From the NCBI RefSeq assembly GCF_041228105.1, contig NZ_CP166097.1:3658001-3722000 (forward strand): a stretch of 64,000 nt of DNA, in the 5' to 3' direction. Positions 48,876 to 56,275 of this stretch are shown piece by piece. Each line of letters begins with the position of its first letter. Position 1 is the first letter of the stretch. The DNA is from Pectobacterium aroidearum. Lineage in GTDB: Bacteria > Pseudomonadota > Gammaproteobacteria > Enterobacterales > Enterobacteriaceae. Made by a program: the position numbers and the translations under genes. Below the pieces are notes generated by a model. The model worked only from the letters and a program-made list of their open reading frames with translations. It was not told the DNA's origin and made no database searches.

Positions 48876-50747
48876 TCAATCTTGTTCAACGTTGTGAATC
48901 CCAGTTTGGGGCGACATTGGTTTCACATCAGGAAACCACGGCCGTTTAATGCTTTTTACATGAACTCTGTCATCAGAAACGCCGACCTCAACCTCAACTT
49001 TCATAGGGCTATCAAAGCCTGGCCCGCTAAAGCGCGGATATGTACTCATTAGATTGGGGTGCAATGCATCCCATTGGGGGGATGACGGCGGCAATGGCGG
49101 CGCAGACGTCAGCCAGTCAGTAACTTCTTTCCAAACAGAACTAAACTTTGGCTTCTCCGGCATAATGGATGGGTCAAAATTATCCTTAGTCCATTTATGG
49201 ATATCGGAATCTTTAGCCCAATCACTCAGCCCCGTGTTGTTATATATAGATTGTGCCGCCCATTTTGCACCCTCGGTTTGTAGGTAAACCGTAAACGCTC
49301 CGCCGATAGCACGACCAGCCAGCGCCCAGTATCCAGTCTTCGATGCTGCACCATCAACCGCCCCCGGAATACCTTGACCTCCAGCAACTGCGCCCCCCAT
49401 ACCGTTTGTCCCCATATTGACGACATAGACAGGTGTCACACCAGAACCAAATGATTCAGTAACATCCTTGGGAATACCTTTGTTTTTAGGCCTCAGAAAG
49501 TCATACGCGCCCTTGCCGATTTGAAATGTCTTACGGGCAGCTAAAAGCCCACCTGTTGCAATGGCAACGTTTTTACCAATTTCCATCCAGTCCTGAACCG
49601 TATCTTGATCTACTGAGTTCAAAGCATCAGCGAGTTCCTGAACAGGTTTTGCAAGATTAGAATTAGCAAACTTTTCCCACGTTGTGGTCATACTTTGCAG
49701 GGCAGAAGTGAAATCCTGGGCGGCATATTTAGCATCATCAATGATGCTGCTACCATCAGCGACTACGCCCATATATGTTTTGAGTTTCTGAGCACCAGCT
49801 TCGCCAGAGACACCCAAAATTAGACGTGTACTGTCTTGATTAAAACCAGCACCAGTGAGATATCCACTTTGTTTTTCAGCACCGTTCTTGGCAGAACGAA
49901 CTGCTGTTTCTTTTAAAATATCTGGGAGTGCTCGCATTCTCCCGTCTTTGCCAAATACATCAATTCCATTCGCTTTCAATGCTTTTAATACTTTAGGGTT
50001 TTGGATGTCTGTAATAAAATTCTCAACGGCTGTTGAGGCTTTATCCTTATTAGCCATAACATCCATTGCTGACTCAGCAACTACCATAACATCCATAACA
50101 CCTTTGACACCCCTTCCCCCTGCGGCTGCATACATTGATAATGATGTTGGAAGTTTCTCCGCGGCATCTTTTAGTTCAAACGCACCCTCTTTACCTAATT
50201 TATTCATCCCATCTAAAGAAAGAAGAGCTTTTTTTCCATCTTCAATTTGTAGTTTTTTAAATTCAGAAATAAGACCGCCTATATCAGCACCTGCCGCTCC
50301 CGATGCTGCTATTGCCTGAGCTATATTATCAGTATTTATAATTGCGAGATCTAGATCACCAGAACGGGCATTAACCATTTCAAAGGCTCCCTGAATCTCA
50401 CTTGTATCAACTTTAAATTTAATTGCCGCGTCTTGAGCTTTATCGAATATCGTTGAGATTTCTTCGCGTGTCTTACCAGCAGTGATTCCCATCCGAGTTA
50501 GCCGACGATCTAATTGAGTATAATTACGTAACATCGAACCGCCCGCGAATCCCGCAATCATTCCGGTATAGCGGTTTCCCAACATATCCAGTCCACGTCC
50601 AGCCGCCGCACTGGTGGCCTTAACAACGGACATTGCGCGTTCATTACGACGGGCGAACTCTGACATACTGGCACCATACTGGCGAGCTTTGGCAGTTAAA
50701 TTACCTGTCAGGTTAATCAATATTTCAGTTTCAAGCTTTTTACTCAT
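48876..50747 (-). CDS. Phage tail tape-measure protein
   Basis: 623 residues from the ATG at 50747 (ggtg six bases upstream; TTG/GTG codons just before are possible). The N-terminal 350 residues are helical and Ala-rich with the tape-measure pattern (LTGNLTAKARQYGASMSEFARRN, RLTRMGITAGKTREEISTIF, SGAAGADIGGLISEF), similar to the TP901/Mu tape-measure family. A glycine-rich stretch near 455-470 and a Trp/Pro-rich C-terminus follow. It is short for a tape measure of a long-tailed phage. Last gene of the element; no tail genes follow. Confidence 0.8.
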   Translation of the reverse strand: MSKKLETEILINLTGNLTAKARQYGASMSEFARRNERAMSVVKATSAAAGRGLDMLGNRYTGMIAGFAGGSMLRNYTQLDRRLTRMGITAGKTREEISTIFDKAQDAAIKFKVDTSEIQGAFEMVNARSGDLDLAIINTDNIAQAIAASGAAGADIGGLISEFKKLQIEDGKKALLSLDGMNKLGKEGAFELKDAAEKLPTSLSMYAAAGGRGVKGVMDVMVVAESAMDVMANKDKASTAVENFITDIQNPKVLKALKANGIDVFGKDGRMRALPDILKETAVRSAKNGAEKQSGYLTGAGFNQDSTRLILGVSGEAGAQKLKTYMGVVADGSSIIDDAKYAAQDFTSALQSMTTTWEKFANSNLAKPVQELADALNSVDQDTVQDWMEIGKNVAIATGGLLAARKTFQIGKGAYDFLRPKNKGIPKDVTESFGSGVTPVYVVNMGTNGMGGAVAGGQGIPGAVDGAASKTGYWALAGRAIGGAFTVYLQTEGAKWAAQSIYNNTGLSDWAKDSDIHKWTKDNFDPSIMPEKPKFSSVWKEVTDWLTSAPPLPPSSPQWDALHPNLMSTYPRFSGPGFDSPMKVEVEVGVSDDRVHVKSIKRPWFPDVKPMSPQTGIHNVEQD

Positions 50748-50765
50748 GCGATTCACCAAATAGTT

Positions 50766-50788
50766 AAAGGCTGGTTTAACCAGCCTTT
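50766..50788 (-). terminator. Hairpin between head and tape-measure genes
   Basis: AAAGGCTGGTT / AACCAGCCTTT inverted repeat around a central T, directly after the gpT gene; tail on the minus strand is short (aacta after ttt). Could act as a weak terminator or processing site. Confidence 0.55.
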
Positions 50789-50796
50789 ATAATTAA

Positions 50797-51687
50797 TTAC
50801 AGATACGGAGAAACGATAATTTCAACACGTTTGTAATTAGGGTTGTCCTCACCATTTTCTAATTGTTGGCGCAATAGAATTTTTTCTGCTGCCACTCGCA
50901 AAGCAACGGGCACAACGATAACGGAAGGCACAATTCCAAGTGGTTCGCCACTACCGCCTTTAATGGACAACATACCATCATAGACAGTTGCAAAGTTTTC
51001 CGCCGTTAGATCATCATATGATGCGGCCGCGCATTGCCACATGCCATAACCGACATTTAAACGGCCATCGACGCCAAAGAAATATTTGTTTTTCAAAAAT
51101 ACTTCTGCATCTTCAATATCTGTAACGGATGTAACCACAATAGGGCGACGGTTCTGATAGATAAAAGGTTTCAATCCTTGATTTCCATCGAACAAATACC
51201 ATTTAGGTTTAGGGGCAACTTCTGGCGCTGTACCGTATAGATTTGAGTAAACGCCATCGGCGACGGGATGATCCGTATCAAAGAACGCCTGTCCATCAAT
51301 CCCTAATCCCATGTGGCCGTCTTTCATTGCAGCCATCATAAGCTTATCCGGGAATTCGGCGGCTTTGCGGCCATACTGCGCGAAAACCATTGAGTATTTA
51401 CCGTAATCGTTATCTTCAAAATCTTCACGTTTAATTGCAATGCTGCTTTCAAACGTTTTATTTTTGAGAATATAGTCCCGCGTTGAAAGCTCTTTTAATT
51501 GGCGGTCATTCAACCATTCTTTAATTTCTGGGAAATCTTCCAAAAAACCATAAGCATTAGCGCCAGATGAAGAGGGAACCTCACTTGCAAGTTTTACATG
51601 AATGGGCGAATAGGATTTAGCCCCTTCTTCAAACTTTACGTTAAAAGCCACTTGTGCATCGGCAATAACGCCATCAATATTAATCAT
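50797..51687 (-). CDS. Mu-like major head protein gpT
   Basis: 296-residue major capsid protein of the Mu gpT family. The match to Mu gpT is easily followed: YGFLEDFPEIKEWLNDRQ, the NKTFESSIAIKREDFEDNDYGKY region (quoted in part), AAEFPDKLMMAAMKDG, GQAFFDTDHPV, WYLFD...LKPFIYQ, and NVGYGMWQCAA. The start codon overlaps the stop of the protease gene by four bases, the usual coupling of protease and capsid genes. Full length, no interruption. Confidence 0.93.
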   Translation of the reverse strand: MINIDGVIADAQVAFNVKFEEGAKSYSPIHVKLASEVPSSSGANAYGFLEDFPEIKEWLNDRQLKELSTRDYILKNKTFESSIAIKREDFEDNDYGKYSMVFAQYGRKAAEFPDKLMMAAMKDGHMGLGIDGQAFFDTDHPVADGVYSNLYGTAPEVAPKPKWYLFDGNQGLKPFIYQNRRPIVVTSVTDIEDAEVFLKNKYFFGVDGRLNVGYGMWQCAAASYDDLTAENFATVYDGMLSIKGGSGEPLGIVPSVIVVPVALRVAAEKILLRQQLENGEDNPNYKRVEIIVSPYL

Positions 51688-52496
51688 TTCTGTTTTCCTA
51701 ATGCAGTTAAATAATCAGCTTCGCTAACACCGGTTTGACGACATACAGCAATTTGCGAATCGGTTAATTGTTGTTGAGGTCGATATTTTCCGGTTGTTGT
51801 TCTTTCGGATAATTTTTTAAAATTCGATGATGTAGATTGCAATTCTGCAAATTCTTCGAATTTCTCCACCCCAATTCTAGAGCACATAGCGAGAAGTGAA
51901 TCACGTTGCGCAGGAATAAATACAGCTTGTGAAATGTATTCATCAACAATCTTTTCATTTCCAGCCGCGTTCATTCGGTTCAACGCATTTAAAACATCCT
52001 GAGGGGATGATATGCCGTCCACACCTAACGCAATCGCCACATCATCCCATTCTTGTTTTGAATTTAACGCGGTAAGCGTTAAATTTGGTTTGTTCGTTAA
52101 TGCTACACTGCTAAGACGAATAATATCGCCATCTGGAGTATGGAGGAACGCTGGTGAAATAAATCGATATTCTTTATCGACGATAGAGTTATTGGCTTTA
52201 ATCGTCCAGTCAACCTTACCCCAGACGGAGCCATCATCTCTTACCTGAACATCTTCAACCCAGCCAGCAGCCGGAGACTCAACGCCATTTGGCGCGGCAA
52301 CTTCCGTTGAGTGTTCATAGTCAATGACCAGCGAAATCCCTTGTTGCTTAAACACCTCGGCAACAGTTGCCGGATTGGTTAAGCGCCATGCTCGACCATC
52401 ACGCCCTTTAATATCGGGGCCAGCAGGGAGTAATTCTATCCACTCAGGGGCTTTTTTACCTGCTTTTATTTCCGTACACAATGCTACAATATTCAT
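51684..52496 (-). CDS. Mu-like head-maturation protease/scaffold gpI
   Basis: 270 residues from the ATG at 52496 (two GTG codons at 52505 and 52502 are possible alternatives; no strong ribosome site). The N-terminal protease domain has LVIDYEHSTEVAA, SPAAGWVEDVQVRDDGSVWG and EYRFISPAFLHTPDGDI followed by LSSVALTNKPN, as in Mu gpI. The C-terminal part would be the scaffold. Operon with gpT. A cluster of GTTTAAAY motifs lies just upstream (52514-52552). Confidence 0.92.
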   Translation of the reverse strand: MNIVALCTEIKAGKKAPEWIELLPAGPDIKGRDGRAWRLTNPATVAEVFKQQGISLVIDYEHSTEVAAPNGVESPAAGWVEDVQVRDDGSVWGKVDWTIKANNSIVDKEYRFISPAFLHTPDGDIIRLSSVALTNKPNLTLTALNSKQEWDDVAIALGVDGISSPQDVLNALNRMNAAGNEKIVDEYISQAVFIPAQRDSLLAMCSRIGVEKFEEFAELQSTSSNFKKLSERTTTGKYRPQQQLTDSQIAVCRQTGVSEADYLTALGKQK

Positions 52497-52513
52497 AATC
52501 ACCACATTACCAT

Positions 52514-52552
52514 GTTTAAAAACCGTTTAAATCGCCTGAGATTCGTTTAAAC
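52514..52552. promoter_or_regulatory. Cluster of three GTTTAAAN motifs upstream of the head genes
   Basis: GTTTAAAA (52514), GTTTAAAT (52525) and GTTTAAAC (52545) lie in the 103-base gap upstream of gpI. The same 8-mer, read on the other strand as ATTTAAAC, occurs once at 54757 and three times at 55226-55254, all inside the element. Spacings of 11 and 20 bases are close to one and two helical turns, as expected for a regulator's sites. Confidence 0.5.
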
Positions 52553-52607
52553 CACTCCAAGATATACAGCGACATACCAAGCCAGAGAAAAACGCCTATA
52601 ACCTCAA

Positions 52608-53021
52608 TCAGTGCGATATTCCAGTTTCACTTTTCCCACTACTTCCGACACTGTCACGGAAAGTTTGGACGGCATCACAAATTTTTAGTACCTCTTTAGC
52701 AGTCAGACTGTATTTTTCCCCGGCTTTATCCGCGCCGAACGCATCGGCATAAGCCGCAACTTTGGAGCACACAATAAGATGTGAACACTCTTCAACATCT
52801 TCCGGCATCAGCTTTTCATTAAACTGATATTCCATTACCCGAACAATTACCCGACCGACAAAAGGAATGCCGTTGATTTCATGCTCTGGATCTAATCCGA
52901 TTTCACGGCAGGCATGAACAACGCCTTGCTCAACAACTTTTAACGGTTCGGGTAAATTCTGACGCATGGTTTCAATTCCAAGACTGACACCAGCATAGAA
53001 AATATCTTTACTTAATTTCAT
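52608..53021 (-). CDS. Hypothetical protein, phage element (137 aa)
   Basis: Not recognised. 137 residues, predicted mostly helical, with IFYAGVSLGIETMRQNLPEP at the start and a C-terminal Ser/Gly tail. Its start overlaps the stop of the preceding 243-aa gene (ATGA), so they are co-translated. By place (upstream of protease and capsid) it could be a packaging or regulatory protein; no motif proves this. Confidence 0.7.
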   Translation of the reverse strand: MKLSKDIFYAGVSLGIETMRQNLPEPLKVVEQGVVHACREIGLDPEHEINGIPFVGRVIVRVMEYQFNEKLMPEDVEECSHLIVCSKVAAYADAFGADKAGEKYSLTAKEVLKICDAVQTFRDSVGSSGKSETGISH

Positions 53022-53749
53022 TTCCCTTCCTCGTATTCTTTCATTGCTAACCTTACTCTTTTAGCTGCGATAGAAATTGTTTTATAAGAAACACCATATT
53101 TTAAAGCAACTTCACTTAAAGACATGCTAATAGAGTCAATATACATATCAACATCAGATATAGCTTTATGTAATTCAATTGCTTTAGGTAGGTAAAACTG
53201 CATCCCGCCAATAACGGCCATAACTTCCATCGTCAAGATTAAAGATTTGCTTACTCCTGATATTTCATCATTAGGATTAACCCCTATCTTTTTTAAAGCA
53301 TTTTCACAAGCGCCATAAAAATAATCTATTCCAGAGTGTGATTTAGAAAATCTCTGGTGACGAACAGCAATTAAAGCACTCCTTTTCAGAGAAGAAAGCT
53401 CACCTTTTATATTATAGTCAGGATTGAATATTAGCGCTTTCTTATAAAAATCACTGTCATCATGCATTGATAAATATTCATCAAATAAATTAGTAGCACC
53501 GACATCACAAAAGCATTCAAGGTCAAAGTTTTCACCAAATTTACTTACTGCTATTTCGATTTGCTTTTTTAATAATTTTATGTGCTCTCTTGCATGTTCG
53601 GCTGAAAAGTCATAACCAAGACGATTAACTTCTCTGACCAGTTCATCACCAGATAATGTAAAAGCTCTTTCGATTACAAATCGATTTGCATTACTTATGT
53701 CTCTATGAGGAGGTAGGTTTAGTAACCTTTTAAATGAACCCTTATTCAT
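53018..53749 (-). CDS. Hypothetical protein with C-terminal helix-turn-helix-like segment (243 aa)
   Basis: Not recognised. 243 residues; the last 40 (SLSEVALKYGVSYKTISIAAKRVRLAM, quoted in part) read as a helix-turn-helix, and an N-terminal stretch (LSGDELVREVNRLGYDFSAEHAREHIK in part) resembles a second recognition unit. It overlaps the 66-aa gene upstream by eight bases and the 137-aa gene downstream by four. Could be a small-terminase-like or regulatory DNA-binding protein. Confidence 0.7.
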   Translation of the reverse strand: MNKGSFKRLLNLPPHRDISNANRFVIERAFTLSGDELVREVNRLGYDFSAEHAREHIKLLKKQIEIAVSKFGENFDLECFCDVGATNLFDEYLSMHDDSDFYKKALIFNPDYNIKGELSSLKRSALIAVRHQRFSKSHSGIDYFYGACENALKKIGVNPNDEISGVSKSLILTMEVMAVIGGMQFYLPKAIELHKAISDVDMYIDSISMSLSEVALKYGVSYKTISIAAKRVRLAMKEYEEGK

Positions 53750-53942
53750 TTCGATAATCTCTTAACTTTACCATATAACGATGCATAGATGACTGGGAAA
53801 CTTGATAACCGATTTTTTTTGCGAACTCGATGTTATCCTTTATGTTTCGATAACGATTGTTGCGTATATGGTTGTCCAGTTTTTGCTTATCCCCCAGCGT
53901 GATAAACATCAGCTTCTTCAAGCTCTCTTCCTCATACCTCAT
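53742..53942 (-). CDS. Small protein resembling Mu gp27-type (DUF3486) proteins, 66 aa
   Basis: 66 residues: DKQKLDNHIRNN...IEFAKKIGYQVSQSSMHRYM. The pattern of a helical start, a 'GYxVSxSSxxRY' recognition helix and a basic tail resembles the DNA-binding end of Mu gp27-like (DUF3486) proteins, which sit near the terminase genes in Mu-like phages. The similarity is by eye only. First gene of the head-gene operon, 58 bases after the terminator at 54003-54026. Confidence 0.6.
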   Translation of the reverse strand: MRYEEESLKKLMFITLGDKQKLDNHIRNNRYRNIKDNIEFAKKIGYQVSQSSMHRYMVKLRDYRNE

Positions 53943-54002
53943 GGGATAAAGTGATATTAATCGGGAAAAGGTGGAACGCCGGAGTAACCCTGTTCAATCC
54001 AT

Positions 54003-54026
54003 AAAAAAGGGGAGCCTAAGCTCCCC
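54003..54026 (-). terminator. Terminator of the leader operon
   Basis: On the minus strand GGGGAGC / GCTCCCC with a four-base loop is followed by TTTTTT, 20 bases after the stop of the 66-aa leader-operon gene. Confidence 0.82.
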
Positions 54027-54045
54027 ATTTATCAATAATTCAAGA

Positions 54046-54246
54046 TTATGCGTTAATATTTTTAATAATGTTCTCAGCGTGATCCTGACTCTTTACAATC
54101 AAGCTTAATACGCCCGTCATAGCGTTGCCAATATCACCGTTACTTTCTTTCTCTATGAGAATTTCCATCATACTACGGCACCATTCAAGAGTGGTAGCAA
54201 CATTGTTAGCTTCATTAATAAGAGTATTATCCTGAAACTTAGCCAT
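54046..54246 (-). CDS. Hypothetical protein, phage element leader operon (66 aa)
   Basis: Not recognised. 66 residues, acidic and helical (NEANNVATTLEWCRSMMEILIEKES in part). Good spacing after the preceding gene (two bases apart) and a terminator directly after it. Resembles in size the small cargo genes that follow ash-type leaders in P4-like elements. Confidence 0.65.
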   Translation of the reverse strand: MAKFQDNTLINEANNVATTLEWCRSMMEILIEKESNGDIGNAMTGVLSLIVKSQDHAENIIKNINA

Positions 54247-54248
54247 AG

Positions 54249-54515
54249 TTACGCCCTCCCTTCTTCAAGGGCAAGAGCTACAGCCTTTGAAATAGCAATA
54301 TCTTTAACTGATAGCAAAGAGTAAATAATAACTTCCAACTCTTCAGACGTAAGTTTCTCAGATAATTCAGCACTAACCGTACTGATTGCATCAGTACAAT
54401 TTCGGGACACCGTTAATAAATCGTCAACGGATGGATAAGAAAAAATAGCTTCAATTGCAGTTTTAGCCACAGCAAGAGCGACAGGATCAAAGGTGGGTTG
54501 TGAATGGTTAGTCAT
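54249..54515 (-). CDS. Hypothetical protein, phage element leader operon (88 aa)
   Basis: Not recognised. 88 residues, Ala/Leu/Ser-rich and helical, MTNHSQPTFDPVALAVAKTA at the start. First complete small gene after the tRNA-like leader structures; its start lies 10 bases downstream of the CCTTGTAG-containing segment, so its translation or transcription could be controlled by the leader RNA. Confidence 0.65.
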   Translation of the reverse strand: MTNHSQPTFDPVALAVAKTAIEAIFSYPSVDDLLTVSRNCTDAISTVSAELSEKLTSEELEVIIYSLLSVKDIAISKAVALALEEGRA

Positions 54516-54523
54516 GGCGATGC

Positions 54524-54732
54524 CCCTTGTAGTCGGTTATCGCTACCACAGAGGTTCGAATCTCTTGGGTGGTAGCCCAGACGGGGTTCGAACTACCGGC
54601 CTACAAGGGTACCGGCCAACCCGAAGGTTGCCCCGCCTGAGCCACCATTGAACAGGTAAAGGCCAGACTTGCGACAATAAAAAACACGCTGGCGCGTGTA
54701 TGTCGCCTTGTAGTTTGCTCGGGGTTCGAATC
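54524..54732 (-). ncRNA. P4-type immunity/leader RNA region with tRNA T-arm-like hairpins (candidate)
   Basis: Three GGTTCGAA/GTTCGAAT T-loop sequences occur in 180 bases (54554, 54585, 54723). The first sits in a minihelix: outer stem GCTACCAC (54542-54549) / GTGGTAGC (54569-54576) and inner AGAG / CTCT around GTTCGAAT. Complementary segments CCTTGTAG (54525-54532 and 54706-54713) and CTACAAGG (54601-54608) could pair, and TACCGGCC is repeated (54594, 54610). In P4 the immunity RNA is cut by RNase P from the leader and pairs with complementary leader sequences. Strand and boundaries are inferred. Confidence 0.5.
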
Positions 54733-54879
54733 CCGCCACCAGATTTTGCTGGTGAGATTTAAACGTACACGCAAACAAACCATAAGGCAACTGCTTTTTT
54801 TCTGGCTGATTGGGGTACGGATCACAGAACAGCCCCCAAAACCGAGGCGCACTATACATGGGGAGGTGAAGGCAGGCAA
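54601..54879 (-). CDS. Ash/Icd-like leader ORF
   Basis: 92 residues from a TTG at 54879, ending FTCSMVAQAGQPSGWPVPL, the typical ending of Ash-family proteins found in P4-like elements and prophages. No ribosome site is visible and the start is uncertain. A second frame (54593-54859, ending FGLAGTLVGR) overlaps it and may be the shadow. The ORF spans an intrinsic terminator and tRNA-like hairpins, so the RNA may matter more than the protein. Confidence 0.45.
   Translation of the reverse strand: MPAFTSPCIVRLGFGGCSVIRTPISQKKSSCLMVCLRVRLNLTSKIWWRDSNPEQTTRRHTRASVFFIVASLAFTCSMVAQAGQPSGWPVPL
54679..54699 (-). terminator. Intrinsic terminator inside the leader
   Basis: On the minus strand ACACGC / GCGTGT with loop GCCA is followed by five more T, within the Ash-like ORF. 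This fits control of the element by premature termination, as in P4 immunity. Confidence 0.6.
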
Positions 54880-55511
54880 TAAAATTGATTTTGTGAATTA
54901 AAATTCATTTACGGTGAATTAAAATGCAATCTGTATTTTTTCCTGCGTCCTTTTTGATTTACCTTACTATCATCGATTTTTTTACTTATTCTTCTTTTAA
55001 ATCATAAACATAAACCAATAAGAATTTTCATAAACCGAATCGGCGTATTCTTCCTTTTTAAATAAACCGAAAGAACAAAAAAATTAGCCGCACCGCTTAC
55101 CTGCAACGCTAATTATGACTTATCATAATGCTTTATCATAATAAGTCAAATAAAACGATCTTACTCAATAACTTACACAATCCTTATTTATCATTAATTG
55201 GGAATTAGTGGGATTTCATTAGGAGATTTAAACGACATTTAAACAGATTTAAACGCCGATGTTTATTTATCAAAATATATGGTCAATTTCCCGTTCCCCT
55301 CATCCTTTTCTCATTTTGACGCGAAACGTAACAATTTGTAAGCAAGTAGGGTTGACAAATTGCGAGACCAGACAGGACAAGGGATTCAACACCCATTTGT
55401 TTTCGGATAATTCAACGTAATCCCGTATATCCTTTTCTCATTCTTACTGACCCATAACAGGCACTTTATTAGGAAAAAATAAGATGCCTTCAATATCAAA
55501 AGGTAAATAAG
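54880..55511. promoter_or_regulatory. AT-rich control region at the right end of the element
   Basis: No gene seen in 630 bases. Structured features: GTGAATTAAAAT at 54893 and 54914 (21 bases apart); TTATCATAAT at 55120 and 55133 inside the inverted repeat TGACTTAT (55116) / ATAAGTCA (55141); three ATTTAAAC at 55226-55254; the inverted repeat CAATTTGT / ACAAATTG around 55332-55362; and the 14-base direct repeat ATCCTTTTCTCATT at 55302 and 55429. Likely operators and promoters of the element and of the following rightward gene. Confidence 0.5.
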
Positions 55512-56273
55512 GTGGAACAACGTGACAAACCCTATCTGCAACGTGTCTATTTTCATCCAAAGAAAATACGTGATCCCCAACATTATCCCTTTAGCATTCC
55601 GGCAATCAGCGATCTCGAAAAGATCCATTTCCATCCTGATGTCACCTTTTTGGTCGGCGAGAACGGCTCTGGGAAATCGACGTTGCTAGAAGCTGTGGCG
55701 ATCGCGATGGGGTTCAACCCAGAAGGCGGATCGCGTAACTTCAATTTCAGCACACGCGACTCCCATTCCAACCTGAGCGACTACATCCGCATCGTCAAAG
55801 GCATAACGCGCCCACGCACCGGCTATTTTTTACGGGCAGAAAGTTTTTTCAATGTCGCAACAGAAATAGAAAATATCGATCCCGGTCTGATTCAACTGGC
55901 TTACGGTGGTGTTTCGCTCCACCAGCAGTCGCACGGCGAATCGTTTATGGCGCTGTTAAACCATCGCTTTGGCCCCAACGGGTTTTATCTGCTGGACGAA
56001 CCGGAAGCCGCACTGTCTCCAACCCGACAGCTTGCAGCATTAGCGCGTATCCATCAGCTAGTGAATACGGGATGTCAATTCATCATTGCCACCCACTCGC
56101 CTATTATTCTGGCTTACCCTAGCGCGGTGATTTATCAGTTCGATGAAAGGGGTATTCAGCAGGTTGCCTGGCAGGAGACGGATCACTATCAAATCACGCG
56201 GCAGTTTTTAAATAACCCACAGGGTATGATGGATGTCTTATTCGCCGATGATGACATCGGCGAATCCTTTTAG
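55512..56273 (+). CDS. AAA family ATPase / ABC-like ATP-binding protein
   Basis: 253 residues, GTG start with aaagg seven bases upstream. Walker A GENGSGKST near residue 51, Walker B YLLDEPEAALSP near 157, and the ATHSP switch motif near 195, an OLD/RecF-like arrangement as in the 'AAA_21/AAA_23' group, without membrane segments and with a degenerate signature (HQQSHGESF). Similar stand-alone ATPases are common in enterobacteria; role unknown. It converges with the S9 peptidase gene, three bases between the stops. Confidence 0.85.
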   Translation: MEQRDKPYLQRVYFHPKKIRDPQHYPFSIPAISDLEKIHFHPDVTFLVGENGSGKSTLLEAVAIAMGFNPEGGSRNFNFSTRDSHSNLSDYIRIVKGITRPRTGYFLRAESFFNVATEIENIDPGLIQLAYGGVSLHQQSHGESFMALLNHRFGPNGFYLLDEPEAALSPTRQLAALARIHQLVNTGCQFIIATHSPIILAYPSAVIYQFDERGIQQVAWQETDHYQITRQFLNNPQGMMDVLFADDDIGESF

Positions 56274-56275
56274 CG

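Larger units (their letters stand above)
48840..55440 (-). mobile_element. Reduced phage-derived element with Mu-type head genes and P4-like leader
   Basis: A block of leftward genes lying between rightward neighbours, with lower GC and AT-rich spacers. In transcription order: an ash/Icd-like leader region, two small unknown genes, a terminator, three small unknown genes, Mu-type protease (gpI) and major head protein (gpT), and a tape-measure protein. I find no integrase, transposase, portal, large terminase or tail-fibre gene. It is either a decayed Mu-like prophage or a satellite-type element. Borders are approximate; I found no convincing att repeats. Confidence 0.7.

Noticed and set aside
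54593..54859. Second leader ORF (88 codons) overlapping the Ash-like frame
   Set aside because: Its ending is less like the Ash family than the 54601-54879 frame; at most one of the two is real, and both lack a ribosome site.
55311..55340. Possible Mu-type transposase end site (minus strand CGTTTCGCG...GAAAA)
   Set aside because: Several mismatches to the Mu end consensus and no matching site at the left border.
48853..55396. ACACCCAT at both ends of the phage-derived element as target duplication
   Set aside because: Only 8 bases, and such a match is expected by chance when two windows of 150-200 bases are compared.
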